NCBI RefSeq assembly: GCF_030528505.1
Contig: NZ_JAUMYS010000010.1
Span: forward strand, 1 to 39,879
DNA from: Tannerella sp.
GTDB lineage: Bacteria > Bacteroidota > Bacteroidia > Bacteroidales > Tannerellaceae
DNA: 39,879 nt
Direction of reading: 5' to 3'
In this document: positions 1 to 6,849 of the stretch, piece after piece
How positions within the stretch are numbered: the stretch's first letter is position 1
Layout: each line of letters opens with the position of its first letter
Made by a program: the position numbers and the translations under genes
Notes under the pieces: model-generated
Seen by the model: only the letters and a program-made list of their open reading frames with translations
Databases searched by the model: none
Told to the model about the DNA's origin: nothing

Positions 1-142
1 AGGTATGGATTGGCTAATTAGGCTGTTTTATGAGCTTACTGCCGCTTTATTTAAGGGCTGGAAACACATAAATCAAAGAAATCTTCAAAATATTGCAGCT
101 TAAAGAGAATGAACCGATTTGTATAGCGATGAACAAAAAAGA

Positions 143-169
143 AGGTGCATCGTGCATTATGATACACCT
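143..169 (-). terminator. Terminator of the sulfur operon
   Basis: Arms AGGTGCATC and GATACACCT pair in 8 of 9 positions. Read on the minus strand, the hairpin is followed by a T-rich run (rc of 134-142), as expected for an intrinsic terminator after the rhodanese gene that stops at 212. To its left, 1-142 shows no gene I can support. Confidence 0.6.
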
Positions 170-211
170 CCTTTTGGTTATTTGCTTTAGAAGTTGGGAA
201 ATGGGATGAAC

Positions 212-595
212 CTACTGTTGCACTCGCTTCAGAGAGGCAACATGGCCCCAGGTGCCTCCATTGAGGACGTTGCTGAAACCGTGACGCTCAAGAATATTCT
301 TCGCTTGACCGCTTCTGTTGCCACTTCGACAAAAGACAATGATGGTTTTCTTATTTTTGAACTCATGGATACGAGAGGCTATCTCGTCCAATGGGATATT
401 CACAGCTCCGACAACGCTTCCGGAAGCAAATTCATCCGTGGTACGTACGTCTACCAGAAAGGCCCCGCCACGAATGGCTTCTGAAAGGGCTTGGTCGTCA
501 GGCTGTGAAAAAAGATTTTTAAATAATCCGAACATAATAAATACAATAATTACAGATACAACTACTATTACTTTTTTGAAACTTTGCTTTGACAT
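212..595 (-). CDS. Membrane-anchored single-domain rhodanese
   Basis: This 127-residue protein has one N-terminal hydrophobic segment (about residues 8-25) followed by a single rhodanese domain. The active-site loop reads CRSGNRSG, so the sulfur-accepting cysteine is present. Rhodaneses move sulfane sulfur between a persulfide and an acceptor; the anchor suggests that the domain sits on the outer face of the inner membrane. Its first 28 bases overlap the end of the MBL-rhodanese gene upstream, so the two are almost certainly co-transcribed and translationally coupled. The family assignment is secure from the motif; the sulfur donor and acceptor are unknown. Confidence 0.88.
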   Translation of the reverse strand: MSKQSFKKVIVVVSVIIVFIMFGLFKNLFSQPDDQALSEAIRGGAFLVDVRTTDEFASGSVVGAVNIPLDEIASRIHEFKNKKTIIVFCRSGNRSGQAKNILERHGFSNVLNGGTWGHVASLKRVQQ

Positions 596-1983
596 ACGAA
601 ATCTGTTTTGGGAACATCCGTTTGGGCAATACTGGCGAATCCACCTTCAATGTCCGTGAAATTGCGATAGCCTCGCGCAAGTAGAATGCTGGAAGCAATC
701 ATACTGCGGTAGCCTCCCGCACAATGGAGGAAGAAATGCCGATCGCGAGGGAGGTCCTGAATCCAGTCATTGATATACGCGAGCGGACGGCTGTAAGCTT
801 CTTCGATATGTTCCGCCGCATATTCGCTCTCTTTACGCACATCGACGATAAGGCTCTCTTCTGTAGAGAATTGTCGGGCAAATTCATTGGCTGAGATACG
901 TTTTACCTCATCGGTCTCTTTGCCGGAGGCTTTCCATGCATCGAAACCACCTTCCAAATAACCCAGGACGTGATCAAATCCCACACGGCTTAATCTCGTA
1001 ATGGCTTCCTCCTCGCGTCCGGGATCGGTCACGAGCAGCAAAGGCTGCTTCACATCTACAATCATCGTACCTACCCAGGGCGCAAAATCACCGTCTAAGC
1101 CAATATTGATCGATCGGGGGATAAAACCTTGGGCAAATACGCCGGGAGCTCTTGCATCGAGCACCAATGCATCGGATGTTTCGGCCAGCGCTTCAAAATC
1201 AGCAACCGAGAGCGCTGACATTCCCCGCTCCATGACGTGCTCTATGTTGTCGTATCCCAGCTTGTTCATGGCAACATTGCCTCCGAAGTAAGCCGGGGGA
1301 GGAAGCAATCCTTCCAGTACAGAAGCCACAAAAGCCTCTTTGCTGGGCTGATTAAGAGCATAATTTACCTTTTTTTGATTACCAAGACTGTCCATCGTCT
1401 CTTTCATCATGTTTTTTCCGCAAGCCGATCCCGCGCCATGAGCCGGATATACGATGATGTCGTCCGACAAAGGAAGGATTTTGGTATAGAGACTGTCGTA
1501 GAGTAAACCGGCTAACTCCTCCTGAGTCAAATTAGCGGCTTTCTGTGCCAGGTCCGGCCGACCCACATCCCCCAGGAACAGGGTATCGCCGCTGAAAAGA
1601 GCCGTTTCACGCCCATCTTCGTCGATCAGGAGAAAACACGAACTCTCCATGGTATGTCCCGGTGTGTGAAGTACCCGGATTTTAGCTTTACCCAATTCAA
1701 AAACCTGATTGTCTTCAGCGACGATGGCATCAAATCCCGGCCGGGCTGTAGGACCGTAAACAATCGGCGCCCCTGTGGCACGGCTCAAGTCGAGGTGTCC
1801 GCTCACGAAATCAGCATGGAAGTGAGTCTCTAAAATATATTTAAGTCTTACCCCGTCTCGTTTCAGACGATCGAGGTAAGGCGTGATCTCACGCAGGGGA
1901 TCGATGATGGCGGCCTCACCATGAGAGGTGATGTAATATGCGCCTTGAGCTAAACAGCCCGTATAAATCTGTTCTACTTTCAT
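568..1983 (-). CDS. MBL-fold persulfide dioxygenase-like protein with two rhodanese domains
   Basis: This 471-residue protein has an N-terminal metallo-beta-lactamase domain (about 1-230). It carries the metal ligands HFHADFVSGH (54-63), HTPGH (106-110), SGDTLFLGDVGRPD (from 131) and a later PAHG histidine. The GRPD element is typical of ETHE1-like glutathione persulfide dioxygenases. Two rhodanese domains follow. The first has LLLVTDPG where the catalytic cysteine loop should be, so it is probably inactive; the second keeps HCAGGYRS with its cysteine. The likely role is oxidising low-molecular-weight persulfides formed from sulfide, giving sulfite that the neighbouring TauE/SafE protein could export. 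It starts 30 nt after a predicted transcription start. Confidence 0.88.
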   Translation of the reverse strand: MKVEQIYTGCLAQGAYYITSHGEAAIIDPLREITPYLDRLKRDGVRLKYILETHFHADFVSGHLDLSRATGAPIVYGPTARPGFDAIVAEDNQVFELGKAKIRVLHTPGHTMESSCFLLIDEDGRETALFSGDTLFLGDVGRPDLAQKAANLTQEELAGLLYDSLYTKILPLSDDIIVYPAHGAGSACGKNMMKETMDSLGNQKKVNYALNQPSKEAFVASVLEGLLPPPAYFGGNVAMNKLGYDNIEHVMERGMSALSVADFEALAETSDALVLDARAPGVFAQGFIPRSINIGLDGDFAPWVGTMIVDVKQPLLLVTDPGREEEAITRLSRVGFDHVLGYLEGGFDAWKASGKETDEVKRISANEFARQFSTEESLIVDVRKESEYAAEHIEEAYSRPLAYINDWIQDLPRDRHFFLHCAGGYRSMIASSILLARGYRNFTDIEGGFASIAQTDVPKTDFVCQSKVSKK

Positions 1984-2018
1984 AGTTTATCGAATGTTTT
2001 AATGTTTATTTTACGATG

Positions 2019-2063
2019 CAAAGATGAATGATTTTTTTGCCTTGTACAGCTACTTTAGTCACA
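2019..2063 (-). promoter_or_regulatory. Crp-type operator plus -7 box for the MBL-rhodanese operon
   Basis: On the minus strand a 20-mer beginning TGTGACTAAAGTAGC (2063-2044) lies 18 nt before ATCTTTG (2025-2019), a good Bacteroidota -7 box. The same 20-mer with one change, at the same 18-nt distance from ATCTTTG, precedes the TauE gene. The 20-mer is centred near -41 to the predicted start, a class II activator position. The likely binder is the adjacent Crp/Fnr protein (inference). Arms gccttgt/acaaggc (2039-2045, 2063-2069) also flank this copy. Confidence 0.65.
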
Positions 2064-2073
2064 CAAGGCCTGT

Positions 2074-2883
2074 TTATGTGAAGATCGTCTCTTTAAGGAT
2101 GATATATAGCCCCATAATGAAGACGAACCAACCGAACGCCGGCTTAAGTTTGGCCCCGTCGATATAGCGTGAGAGCCTCATCCCGATGAATATTCCGACG
2201 ATGGCCAGCCCCGTAACCGAGAGAAGAAGCAGCCAGTCGAAAGATGCCGGATTATGCTCTCCGAGAAAACCCAGAAGCGATTTGGCCGATATGATGACGA
2301 GGGAAGTACCGATCGCCTTTTTCATGGGCAATCCCCCGAGGAGCACCAACGCCGGAATAATCAAAAAACCTCCGCCCGCCCCCACAAGTCCCGTGAGTGT
2401 TCCCACCACGATACCCTCAAGGAGAATCAACGGATAAGAAAATTTTCGACCTTCCTGTTTGTTCGTCGATTCATTCCTGTGTTTACCTGTCGGGCGAATC
2501 ATGCTGACCGATGCTGTAAGCATCAACACGGCGAACAGTACCATCAGGAGCATATTCCGATCGATCACAAAGTCTCCTGAGGAAAATACTTCGGAGTGAA
2601 TAGCCGGAACGAGATAAGCTCTGGTCAGGAAAACCGCGACGATGGACGGCAGGCCGAAGACGATCGCCGTACGCACGTCGACCAACGATCGCCGAAAGTA
2701 TGAAACACTCCCTACCGCGCTTGTCGCTCCTACGATAAAAAGCGAATAGGCGGTACCCAGCACAGGGTCTACACCGAGCAGGTACACGAGTACGGGAACG
2801 GTCAGGATGCTCCCTCCACCTCCGATAAGCCCCAGTGAAAGACCGATTAAAACAGATGCCAAATAACCGATGATATACATCAT
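2074..2883 (-). CDS. TauE/SafE family sulfite/sulfonate exporter
   Basis: A polytopic membrane protein of about 269 residues with the family's two half-repeats. Each half carries a glycine-rich turn (LIGGGGSILTVPVLVYLLG near the N-terminus and LVGAGGGFLIIPALVLLGG in the second half). Proteins of this family move sulfite or other small sulfur and organic anions across the inner membrane. With a persulfide dioxygenase next door, sulfite export is the natural reading. The open frame extends to a TTG at 2907, but that codon overlaps the -7 box, so the ATG at 2883 (or 2880) is the better start. It has its own promoter with an operator overlapping the stop of the upstream regulator gene. Confidence 0.87.
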   Translation of the reverse strand: MMYIIGYLASVLIGLSLGLIGGGGSILTVPVLVYLLGVDPVLGTAYSLFIVGATSAVGSVSYFRRSLVDVRTAIVFGLPSIVAVFLTRAYLVPAIHSEVFSSGDFVIDRNMLLMVLFAVLMLTASVSMIRPTGKHRNESTNKQEGRKFSYPLILLEGIVVGTLTGLVGAGGGFLIIPALVLLGGLPMKKAIGTSLVIISAKSLLGFLGEHNPASFDWLLLLSVTGLAIVGIFIGMRLSRYIDGAKLKPAFGWFVFIMGLYIILKETIFT

Positions 2884-2904
2884 ATTTCTACTCTTATGAG
2901 CAGG

Positions 2905-2949
2905 CAAAGATCGGCATGGCTATAAAAACGTACAGCTACTTTGGTCACA
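2905..2949 (-). promoter_or_regulatory. Crp-type operator plus -7 box for the TauE/SafE gene
   Basis: The minus-strand 20-mer beginning TGTGACCAAAGTAGC (2949-2930) lies exactly 18 nt before ATCTTTG (2911-2905). It overlaps the TGA stop codon (2945-2947) of the regulator gene. It differs at one base from the copy at 2044-2063. The conserved layout in front of two units of one sulfur cluster argues for co-regulation. Confidence 0.65.
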
Positions 2950-3580
2950 TAAGCGTGATTTTATTGCGCCCCAGAAGTACAACGCCCGATTCTTCGAGCT
3001 GTTTGAGTAATCTTGATACTACAGCTCTGGCTGTACCCAGTTCACCGGCAAGCTGTTCGTGTGTGATCTGCAGGGTATGGCTTCCGGTCAGTTCGGCTTT
3101 TTTGTGAATGAGCGCTAATAGACGTTCGTCCACTTTTTTGAAAGCAAGCGCGTTGACCGTCTCCAGAAGTTCTTCAAACCGTTTGTGGTAGGAGCGGAAA
3201 ATGTAATTCAGCCATTCGGGATGTTCTTTGATAAAAAGATAAACCTTGTCGACCGGTAAGAAAAGGATCTCGGCGTCGTCTTCAATCTCGACTTTCACCT
3301 TACTTGTTTCGTTGTGCAATCCGCCGAGAAAAGACATGATACAGCTTTCACCCGCTTTGATGTAGTAGAGCAAGATCTCTCGGCCGTCTTCTTCGGTGCG
3401 AATCACTCGCATAACCCCCTTAACCACAATCGGGATAGAGCGAATGTGGGCGTTTTCCTGAAGAATGACACTGCCGGCCTTGTAAACCTTCAGGATGCTG
3501 TGTTCATACAACTTCTCCACAAGCTCGGGCGAAGAGCGAAATTCGGAGATGTCTTCTAAATGCTTCATAAACGCAAACAT
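2945..3580 (-). CDS. Crp/Fnr family transcriptional regulator
   Basis: 211 residues: an N-terminal cyclic-nucleotide-binding-type beta-barrel (about 15-130), a long dimerisation helix, and a C-terminal winged helix (HTH around ITHEQLAGELGTARAVVSRL). There is no Fnr-type N-terminal cysteine cluster; the one notable cysteine is in GESCIMSFLGG. Regulators of this kind often sit beside MBL/rhodanese/TauE genes. The repeated 20-mers in front of both downstream units are its likely targets, at activator positions. Start: ATG at 3580 opens the frame, but TATGTTTG (minus strand, 3581-3574) resembles a -7 box overlapping it, so the ATG at 3568 could be the real start of a leaderless or very short-leader mRNA. 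Confidence 0.87.
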   Translation of the reverse strand: MFAFMKHLEDISEFRSSPELVEKLYEHSILKVYKAGSVILQENAHIRSIPIVVKGVMRVIRTEEDGREILLYYIKAGESCIMSFLGGLHNETSKVKVEIEDDAEILFLPVDKVYLFIKEHPEWLNYIFRSYHKRFEELLETVNALAFKKVDERLLALIHKKAELTGSHTLQITHEQLAGELGTARAVVSRLLKQLEESGVVLLGRNKITLM

Positions 3581-3673
3581 AGTAAAAATATCCGTTTAAC
3601 CAACATTCCGCAATAGAATAAATGAAAGACGCTTTTTGCGTAGCTGCGCAAAAAACTCTTTTTTTTATTGACC

Positions 3674-3709
3674 TCTGCGGTATTTCTGCGCACCTCACGC
3701 CTACCTTTG
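3674..3709 (+). promoter_or_regulatory. Promoter with two TCTGCG repeats (orphan copy)
   Basis: TCTGCG occurs at 3674-3679 and 3685-3690 (11-bp period), then 11 nt later TACCTTTG (3702-3709), a perfect -7 box. The identical layout precedes the Fic/Doc gene at 8955-8990. No convincing gene starts just downstream; the nearest clean ATG frame, at 3756, has only 18 codons. This may be the remnant of a lost gene or the promoter of a non-coding transcript. Confidence 0.5.
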
Positions 3710-3848
3710 CATTGATTTTTAAAAAAAAGAGTGAGGAATTTATGTGAATAAAAAATGAATGAACAGAGACTGAAAGCCCAAAGCGAAAGTGGGAAGAACG
3801 AGTCAAGATGAAGAAAAACAGTCCATGCAAAAAAAAACAGCCGATTTA

Positions 3849-3880
3849 TTTGTCGCGTTAGAATAAAATCATTTACTTTG
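3849..3880 (+). promoter_or_regulatory. Candidate promoter for the structured RNA and the UDG-like gene
   Basis: TTTG (3849-3852), a 20-nt spacer and TTACTTTG (3873-3880) form a near-consensus -33/-7 pair. Transcription would start near 3886, placing the long hairpin at 3959-4093 in the transcript. Confidence 0.45.
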
Positions 3881-3958
3881 CGCGAGTGTAAAAAAATGAT
3901 AAAGATGCGACAATAAGACGCTGAAAATATTTTGCAAAACTTGCAGACCGATTATTAG

Positions 3959-4093
3959 ACCCGGTTAAATCTGGAAAATTCAACAAGGGAGTCTGAGAAT
4001 AATTTGTCGAAGCATGTGATGCACCCTGCATAAGGGGCATGGACTGTGCTTTTACTTATTCAGACTCCAAGGTTTTCCAGAACCGAACCGGGT
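3959..4093 (+). ncRNA. Long imperfect hairpin: structured RNA or MITE-like inverted repeat
   Basis: Nested complementary blocks close a single long hairpin: ACCCGGTT (3959-3966) with AACCGGGT (4086-4093); TCTGGAAAA (3970-3978) with TTTTCCAGA (4073-4081); GGAGTCTGA (3988-3996) with TCAGACTCC (4060-4068); AAGCA (4010-4014) with TGCTT (4047-4051); and a terminal ATGC/GCAT plus CCC/GGG stem around 4019-4040. All pairs were read by eye. I cannot match it to a known riboswitch. It could be a small RNA, a leader of the downstream gene, or a miniature element. It fills most of the otherwise gene-free stretch 3581-4167. Confidence 0.5.
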
Positions 4094-4107
4094 GAATAGC
4101 AGAAGCT

Positions 4108-4129
4108 GGGACATGTCCCTCTCTTTTTT
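4108..4129 (+). terminator. Weak terminator-like palindrome and T-run
   Basis: The palindrome GGGACATGTCCC (4108-4119) is followed by a T-run ending at 4129. The stem is short, so termination may be partial. It would separate the hairpin RNA from the gene at 4168. Confidence 0.35.
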
Positions 4130-4167
4130 GCCTTTCGGTCACAGTTCAGAACAAAACAAACAATAGG

Positions 4168-4770
4168 ATGAAGAACGTACGATTCGCCCCGTGGGTAGGC
4201 AGCGCATACACGAAGGGCATAGAAGGAAAAAGAATGATGGCGCTGGGCGAAAGTCATTACTGCGCCAACCCGTGTGATGTCGAATCCGGCATGACCAACC
4301 GTATCATCCGCCTGCTGTTCGAGCCTGATCGCGAGCCTGAAAAGTTTATGAATACGTATACGAAGTTCGAGCGGGCGCTGGCCGGGAAGCCGCTCTCGTT
4401 TGCCGAAAAAGAACAATGGTGGAACCGGATTCTCTTTTATAACTATGTACAAAGCCCGATCTCCGGGCCGCGTAAAGAACCGACACGACAGGAATTTGCC
4501 GATTCCGAAGCGGCTCTTTTCGAAGTGCTGGAGACTTATCGACCCGATGGCGTATTGGTATGGGGTAAACGGCTGTATAACAACCTTCCTAAACGCGGAA
4601 GACAGCACGACGACTTGATCTTGCCCGAGGGCGACAGCATCGAGACATGGGCATACGACCTCCGCGACGGACATACCGTGCGGCTGTTACCCATCACCCA
4701 TCCTTCGGCCGCATTTACAACCGGATATTGGCATGTAGCCATCTCCACGTTTATCCGTAACATGAAATAA
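4168..4770 (+). CDS. Uracil-DNA-glycosylase-like protein
   Basis: 200 residues. The N-terminal MALGESHYC segment, the central strand VLVWGKRLYNNLP and the late LPITHPSAAF resemble the UDG superfamily layout, in which an N-terminal Gly-Glu-containing loop and a C-terminal H-P-S motif line the base pocket. The classical family-1 GQDPYH motif is absent, so activity on uracil should not be assumed; the protein may recognise another modified base or be a divergent member. Base composition matches the host rather than the AT-rich genes that follow. It is 26 nt upstream of the zinc-site protein and may head the same transcript. The family call is moderate and rests on motif resemblance only. Confidence 0.55.
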   Translation: MKNVRFAPWVGSAYTKGIEGKRMMALGESHYCANPCDVESGMTNRIIRLLFEPDREPEKFMNTYTKFERALAGKPLSFAEKEQWWNRILFYNYVQSPISGPRKEPTRQEFADSEAALFEVLETYRPDGVLVWGKRLYNNLPKRGRQHDDLILPEGDSIETWAYDLRDGHTVRLLPITHPSAAFTTGYWHVAISTFIRNMK

Positions 4771-4796
4771 CAACCGATTAATATATAATATAATGT

Positions 4797-5054
4797 ATGG
4801 GAACACAGAATTTTTATTGTGAATACTGCGGAAAGCGGTATCCGAGTGTGCAACAACTGACGAACGGACTTTGTCCGCGTTATCCGGACGGGTCTAACCG
4901 AGGGAAGCACAAACTTTACGAAGGAGCTGAAAAGAAAAAGTACACCTGCAAGCATTGCGGAAAGGAGTATCCTACCATCGCAGCGATGGTGATCAGTCCC
5001 TGTCCCCGCCATCCTAAAGGGAGCAATCACGGCAAACACGCCCCGGCATTGTGA
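4797..5054 (+). CDS. Small protein with two tandem CCCH zinc-site repeats
   Basis: 85 residues made of two copies of one unit. Each copy has CxxCGKxYP, then after 14 residues CPRxPxGSNxGKH. The candidate zinc ligands are C8, C11, C26, H38 and C51, C54, C69, H81, with identical spacing (C-x2-C-x14-C-x11-H) in both copies. I do not recognise a named function. The spacing suggests two small zinc-binding modules that bind nucleic acid or protein. It sits between the UDG-like gene (26 nt upstream) and the first shared-tail protein (39 nt downstream). Confidence 0.7.
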   Translation: MGTQNFYCEYCGKRYPSVQQLTNGLCPRYPDGSNRGKHKLYEGAEKKKYTCKHCGKEYPTIAAMVISPCPRHPKGSNHGKHAPAL

Positions 5055-5093
5055 GAAAGAAGAAAAAAATTACTAATTTAAATATGTGTTAAA

Positions 5094-5516
5094 ATGAATA
5101 TGAATTTTAAAACGGTGATTTATCATTTAAAAGATCTACTAACTGAAGAGAAACTGAGAATGTTTCAAGATTTTATCGATAAATACGGGGATGACGTAGC
5201 AGAAACACTTAATAGTCTTTCTGAGCATGTAAAAAAGAATACAAATATTCTCTGTGAAGTAATTAGTACAGATAGGCTGGATGCGGACACGTTGAAGGAT
5301 ATTCTCCGTAAAACAATGACTCCGAAAAGTTATTATGTTGCCGCATTAGATTTAGGAAGAAACAAAAATGATCAATTAGAGATTTTCCTACAACATCTTG
5401 ATAGTAACAAAAAGGCTGTTGATATGAATAAAGTCTATTGTGTGCGTTGCGATATGAAATCTGATGAATTAAAAAAAGCATTTGGTAATAAAAATATGTT
5501 GTTGATAAATTTATAA
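5094..5516 (+). CDS. Shared-tail small protein 1 (unknown function)
   Basis: 140 residues, no signal peptide or membrane span. The N-terminal 75 residues look helical and amphipathic. The last 60 or so begin at SYYVAAL (79-85) and end with AFGNKNMLLINL (129-140). This C-terminal part resembles the C-termini of the next two genes, including the position of the terminal FGxKxML tail. It is the first gene of an AT-rich, tightly packed run (next gene after 3 nt) that ends with an AAA+ ATPase and a membrane protein. Function unknown; the shared tail suggests one partner binds all three proteins. Confidence 0.75.
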   Translation: MNMNFKTVIYHLKDLLTEEKLRMFQDFIDKYGDDVAETLNSLSEHVKKNTNILCEVISTDRLDADTLKDILRKTMTPKSYYVAALDLGRNKNDQLEIFLQHLDSNKKAVDMNKVYCVRCDMKSDELKKAFGNKNMLLINL

Positions 5517-5519
5517 TAT

Positions 5520-5888
5520 ATGGACTGGTTAAAATCAATAAAAGAATTTCTTAGGAAAGTTTGGGACAAATTAGTGAAAATTTTTATCGCGATTGTGAAT
5601 TTTTTCAAGGATTTAATCGCTTGGTTTAAAGAGATATACAAGAAGATCATTAAAAAGCACCCCAATGCATTACCAATTGCATTAAAGATACAAGAAAACA
5701 TTAAGACAGGTAATTATAATACTTATAATGCCGGCTTAAAAGAAGAAAGAGAACATATTGTCAAAACATTCTTTGATCATGACACAGGAGAAATTCTTAC
5801 AGATGCTACGGAAGTCATTTGTTTTGAAAAACTAGATGCAGAAACAAAGAAACAATTTGGCAATAAAGAAATGTTAGTGTTAGAATAA
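5520..5888 (+). CDS. Shared-tail small protein 2 with a membrane-active-looking N-terminus
   Basis: 122 residues. Residues 1-46 form a long, lysine- and aromatic-rich amphipathic stretch (pattern such as FLRKVWDKLVKIFIAIVNFF), like membrane-inserting or pore-forming helices. Residues 80-122 align by eye with the C-terminus of protein 3: an aromatic strand, a (G/R)E-x-(I/V)LTD motif at 90-95, a short acidic linker, and QFGNKEMLVLE as the final 11 residues. Starts 3 nt after the previous stop. No family recognised. A membrane-acting effector whose tail is recognised by the operon's ATPase is one hypothesis. Confidence 0.75.
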   Translation: MDWLKSIKEFLRKVWDKLVKIFIAIVNFFKDLIAWFKEIYKKIIKKHPNALPIALKIQENIKTGNYNTYNAGLKEEREHIVKTFFDHDTGEILTDATEVICFEKLDAETKKQFGNKEMLVLE

Positions 5889-5905
5889 ATAAAAATAAGA
5901 ACCAG

Positions 5906-5943
5906 ATATCCGGATAAAATACACTTTGTGATAATATCCGGAT
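5906..5943 (+). repeat. Paired ATATCCGGAT sites
   Basis: ATATCCGGAT occurs twice (5906-5915 and 5934-5943), start-to-start 28 bp. Each copy contains the palindrome ATCCGGAT, so the two could pair as a hairpin or act as operator half-sites. They lie in the 75-nt gap before shared-tail protein 3 and flank ACACTTTG, a weak -7-like sequence. Possible internal promoter with operators. Confidence 0.4.
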
Positions 5944-5963
5944 GTCCTAATATTTATACAGTC

Positions 5964-6362
5964 ATGCAAATAAATTATATCATTACAGCAATTGTAGTAA
6001 CCGGTATTGTGACAGCAGGAATTTATTTTTTGCGCAAAAGAAATGTTACTGTACCAATAGAAAAAAAGACAATGGATAAACTTACATTGTTTTATGTAAA
6101 TGAATATTTTCGGCAGAATATTACTCCACTTGAAGAGAGTTGTACACCAGTCGTTTTAAAGGCTACCCAAGAAGATGTGAAAAAGCTAAATATTTCGCTT
6201 CAAGAGCAAGTGGATGCGGAACTTTCGTATTATGTTTTAACTTATTATAACACAAAGAGAGAAGCGGTTTTGACTGATTATATGGTGGTCGTTGAAACAA
6301 AAAGTATAGATAGTAATCTATCGGAAGCTTTTGGGGGTAAGGATATGTTAATTCTTGAATAG
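5964..6362 (+). CDS. Shared-tail small protein 3, membrane-anchored
   Basis: 132 residues from the ATG at 5964; the open frame extends upstream to a GTG at 5928, but that region overlaps the paired repeats. Residues 5-23 form one transmembrane segment followed by RKR, predicting a C-terminus in the cytoplasm. The C-terminal part (88-132) carries SYYVLTYYN, the RE-AVLTD motif and the final AFGGKDMLILE, closely matching protein 2. The next gene starts after a single base. Function unknown. Confidence 0.75.
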   Translation: MQINYIITAIVVTGIVTAGIYFLRKRNVTVPIEKKTMDKLTLFYVNEYFRQNITPLEESCTPVVLKATQEDVKKLNISLQEQVDAELSYYVLTYYNTKREAVLTDYMVVVETKSIDSNLSEAFGGKDMLILE

Positions 6363-6363
6363 G

Positions 6364-6849
6364 ATGAGCTGGTTAGATATCATAAACCTGATTGTTTCGA
6401 ACAGAAATACGCAGAAGCTTCTGACTAAAGCTGCCACAGGATTAATGCAACCTGAAAACATGAAATGTGTTGTAAAAGGAGGGGCTGCAGTTTTAGGGGT
6501 ATTGGGTGCTGTTTCTGTCGGAGCTGTCGGATCCGTTGGAGTAGCATTGATCGTAGAAAAGATCAAAATAAAACGGCTAAACCGTAAAACTTTGGAAGAA
6601 AATGCGAAAAAACAATTTGAAAGGTATTGTGGGGAAAAAATTAAAGAGAGTTTTGAGAAAGGAAAATTTAGTAAAGTAGATATTGGACTTAAAAAGAGCA
6701 CTATTCACCGTGATACACAAGGGCGCACTTATCTCAGCTTAATGGAAGGTAAAAAAACTTTGGCTTGTAATGAGTTGGAATATGAATCAATTGATATTGA
6801 GTTAGATAATTTGTTAAATAAAAATATTAATAAATATTTGATCGTATGA
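6364..6849 (+). CDS. Small protein with a Gly/Ala-rich hydrophobic segment
   Basis: 161 residues from the ATG at 6364 (a TTG at 6355 overlaps the previous gene). Residues 37-64 are a glycine- and alanine-rich hydrophobic segment, such as a glycine zipper that packs in or inserts into membranes, followed by a basic coiled region and a compact C-terminal domain. The end, ELDNLLNKNINKYLIV, faintly echoes the shared tail of the three preceding proteins but lacks FGxKxML, so I do not count it. Its stop overlaps the ATPase start (ATGA). Confidence 0.7.
   Translation: MSWLDIINLIVSNRNTQKLLTKAATGLMQPENMKCVVKGGAAVLGVLGAVSVGAVGSVGVALIVEKIKIKRLNRKTLEENAKKQFERYCGEKIKESFEKGKFSKVDIGLKKSTIHRDTQGRTYLSLMEGKKTLACNELEYESIDIELDNLLNKNINKYLIV

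Noticed and set aside
3756..3812. 18-codon frame behind the orphan TCTGCG promoter
   Set aside because: Too short and without features to call a gene; may be the scar of a lost gene.
3959..4093. TPP or other known riboswitch, because CTGAGA occurs in the hairpin
   Set aside because: The rest of the TPP core is absent, and the downstream gene is not a thiamine gene.
6364..6849. A fourth copy of the shared C-terminal tail
   Set aside because: The ending ELDNLLNKNINKYLIV is only faintly similar and lacks FGxKxML.
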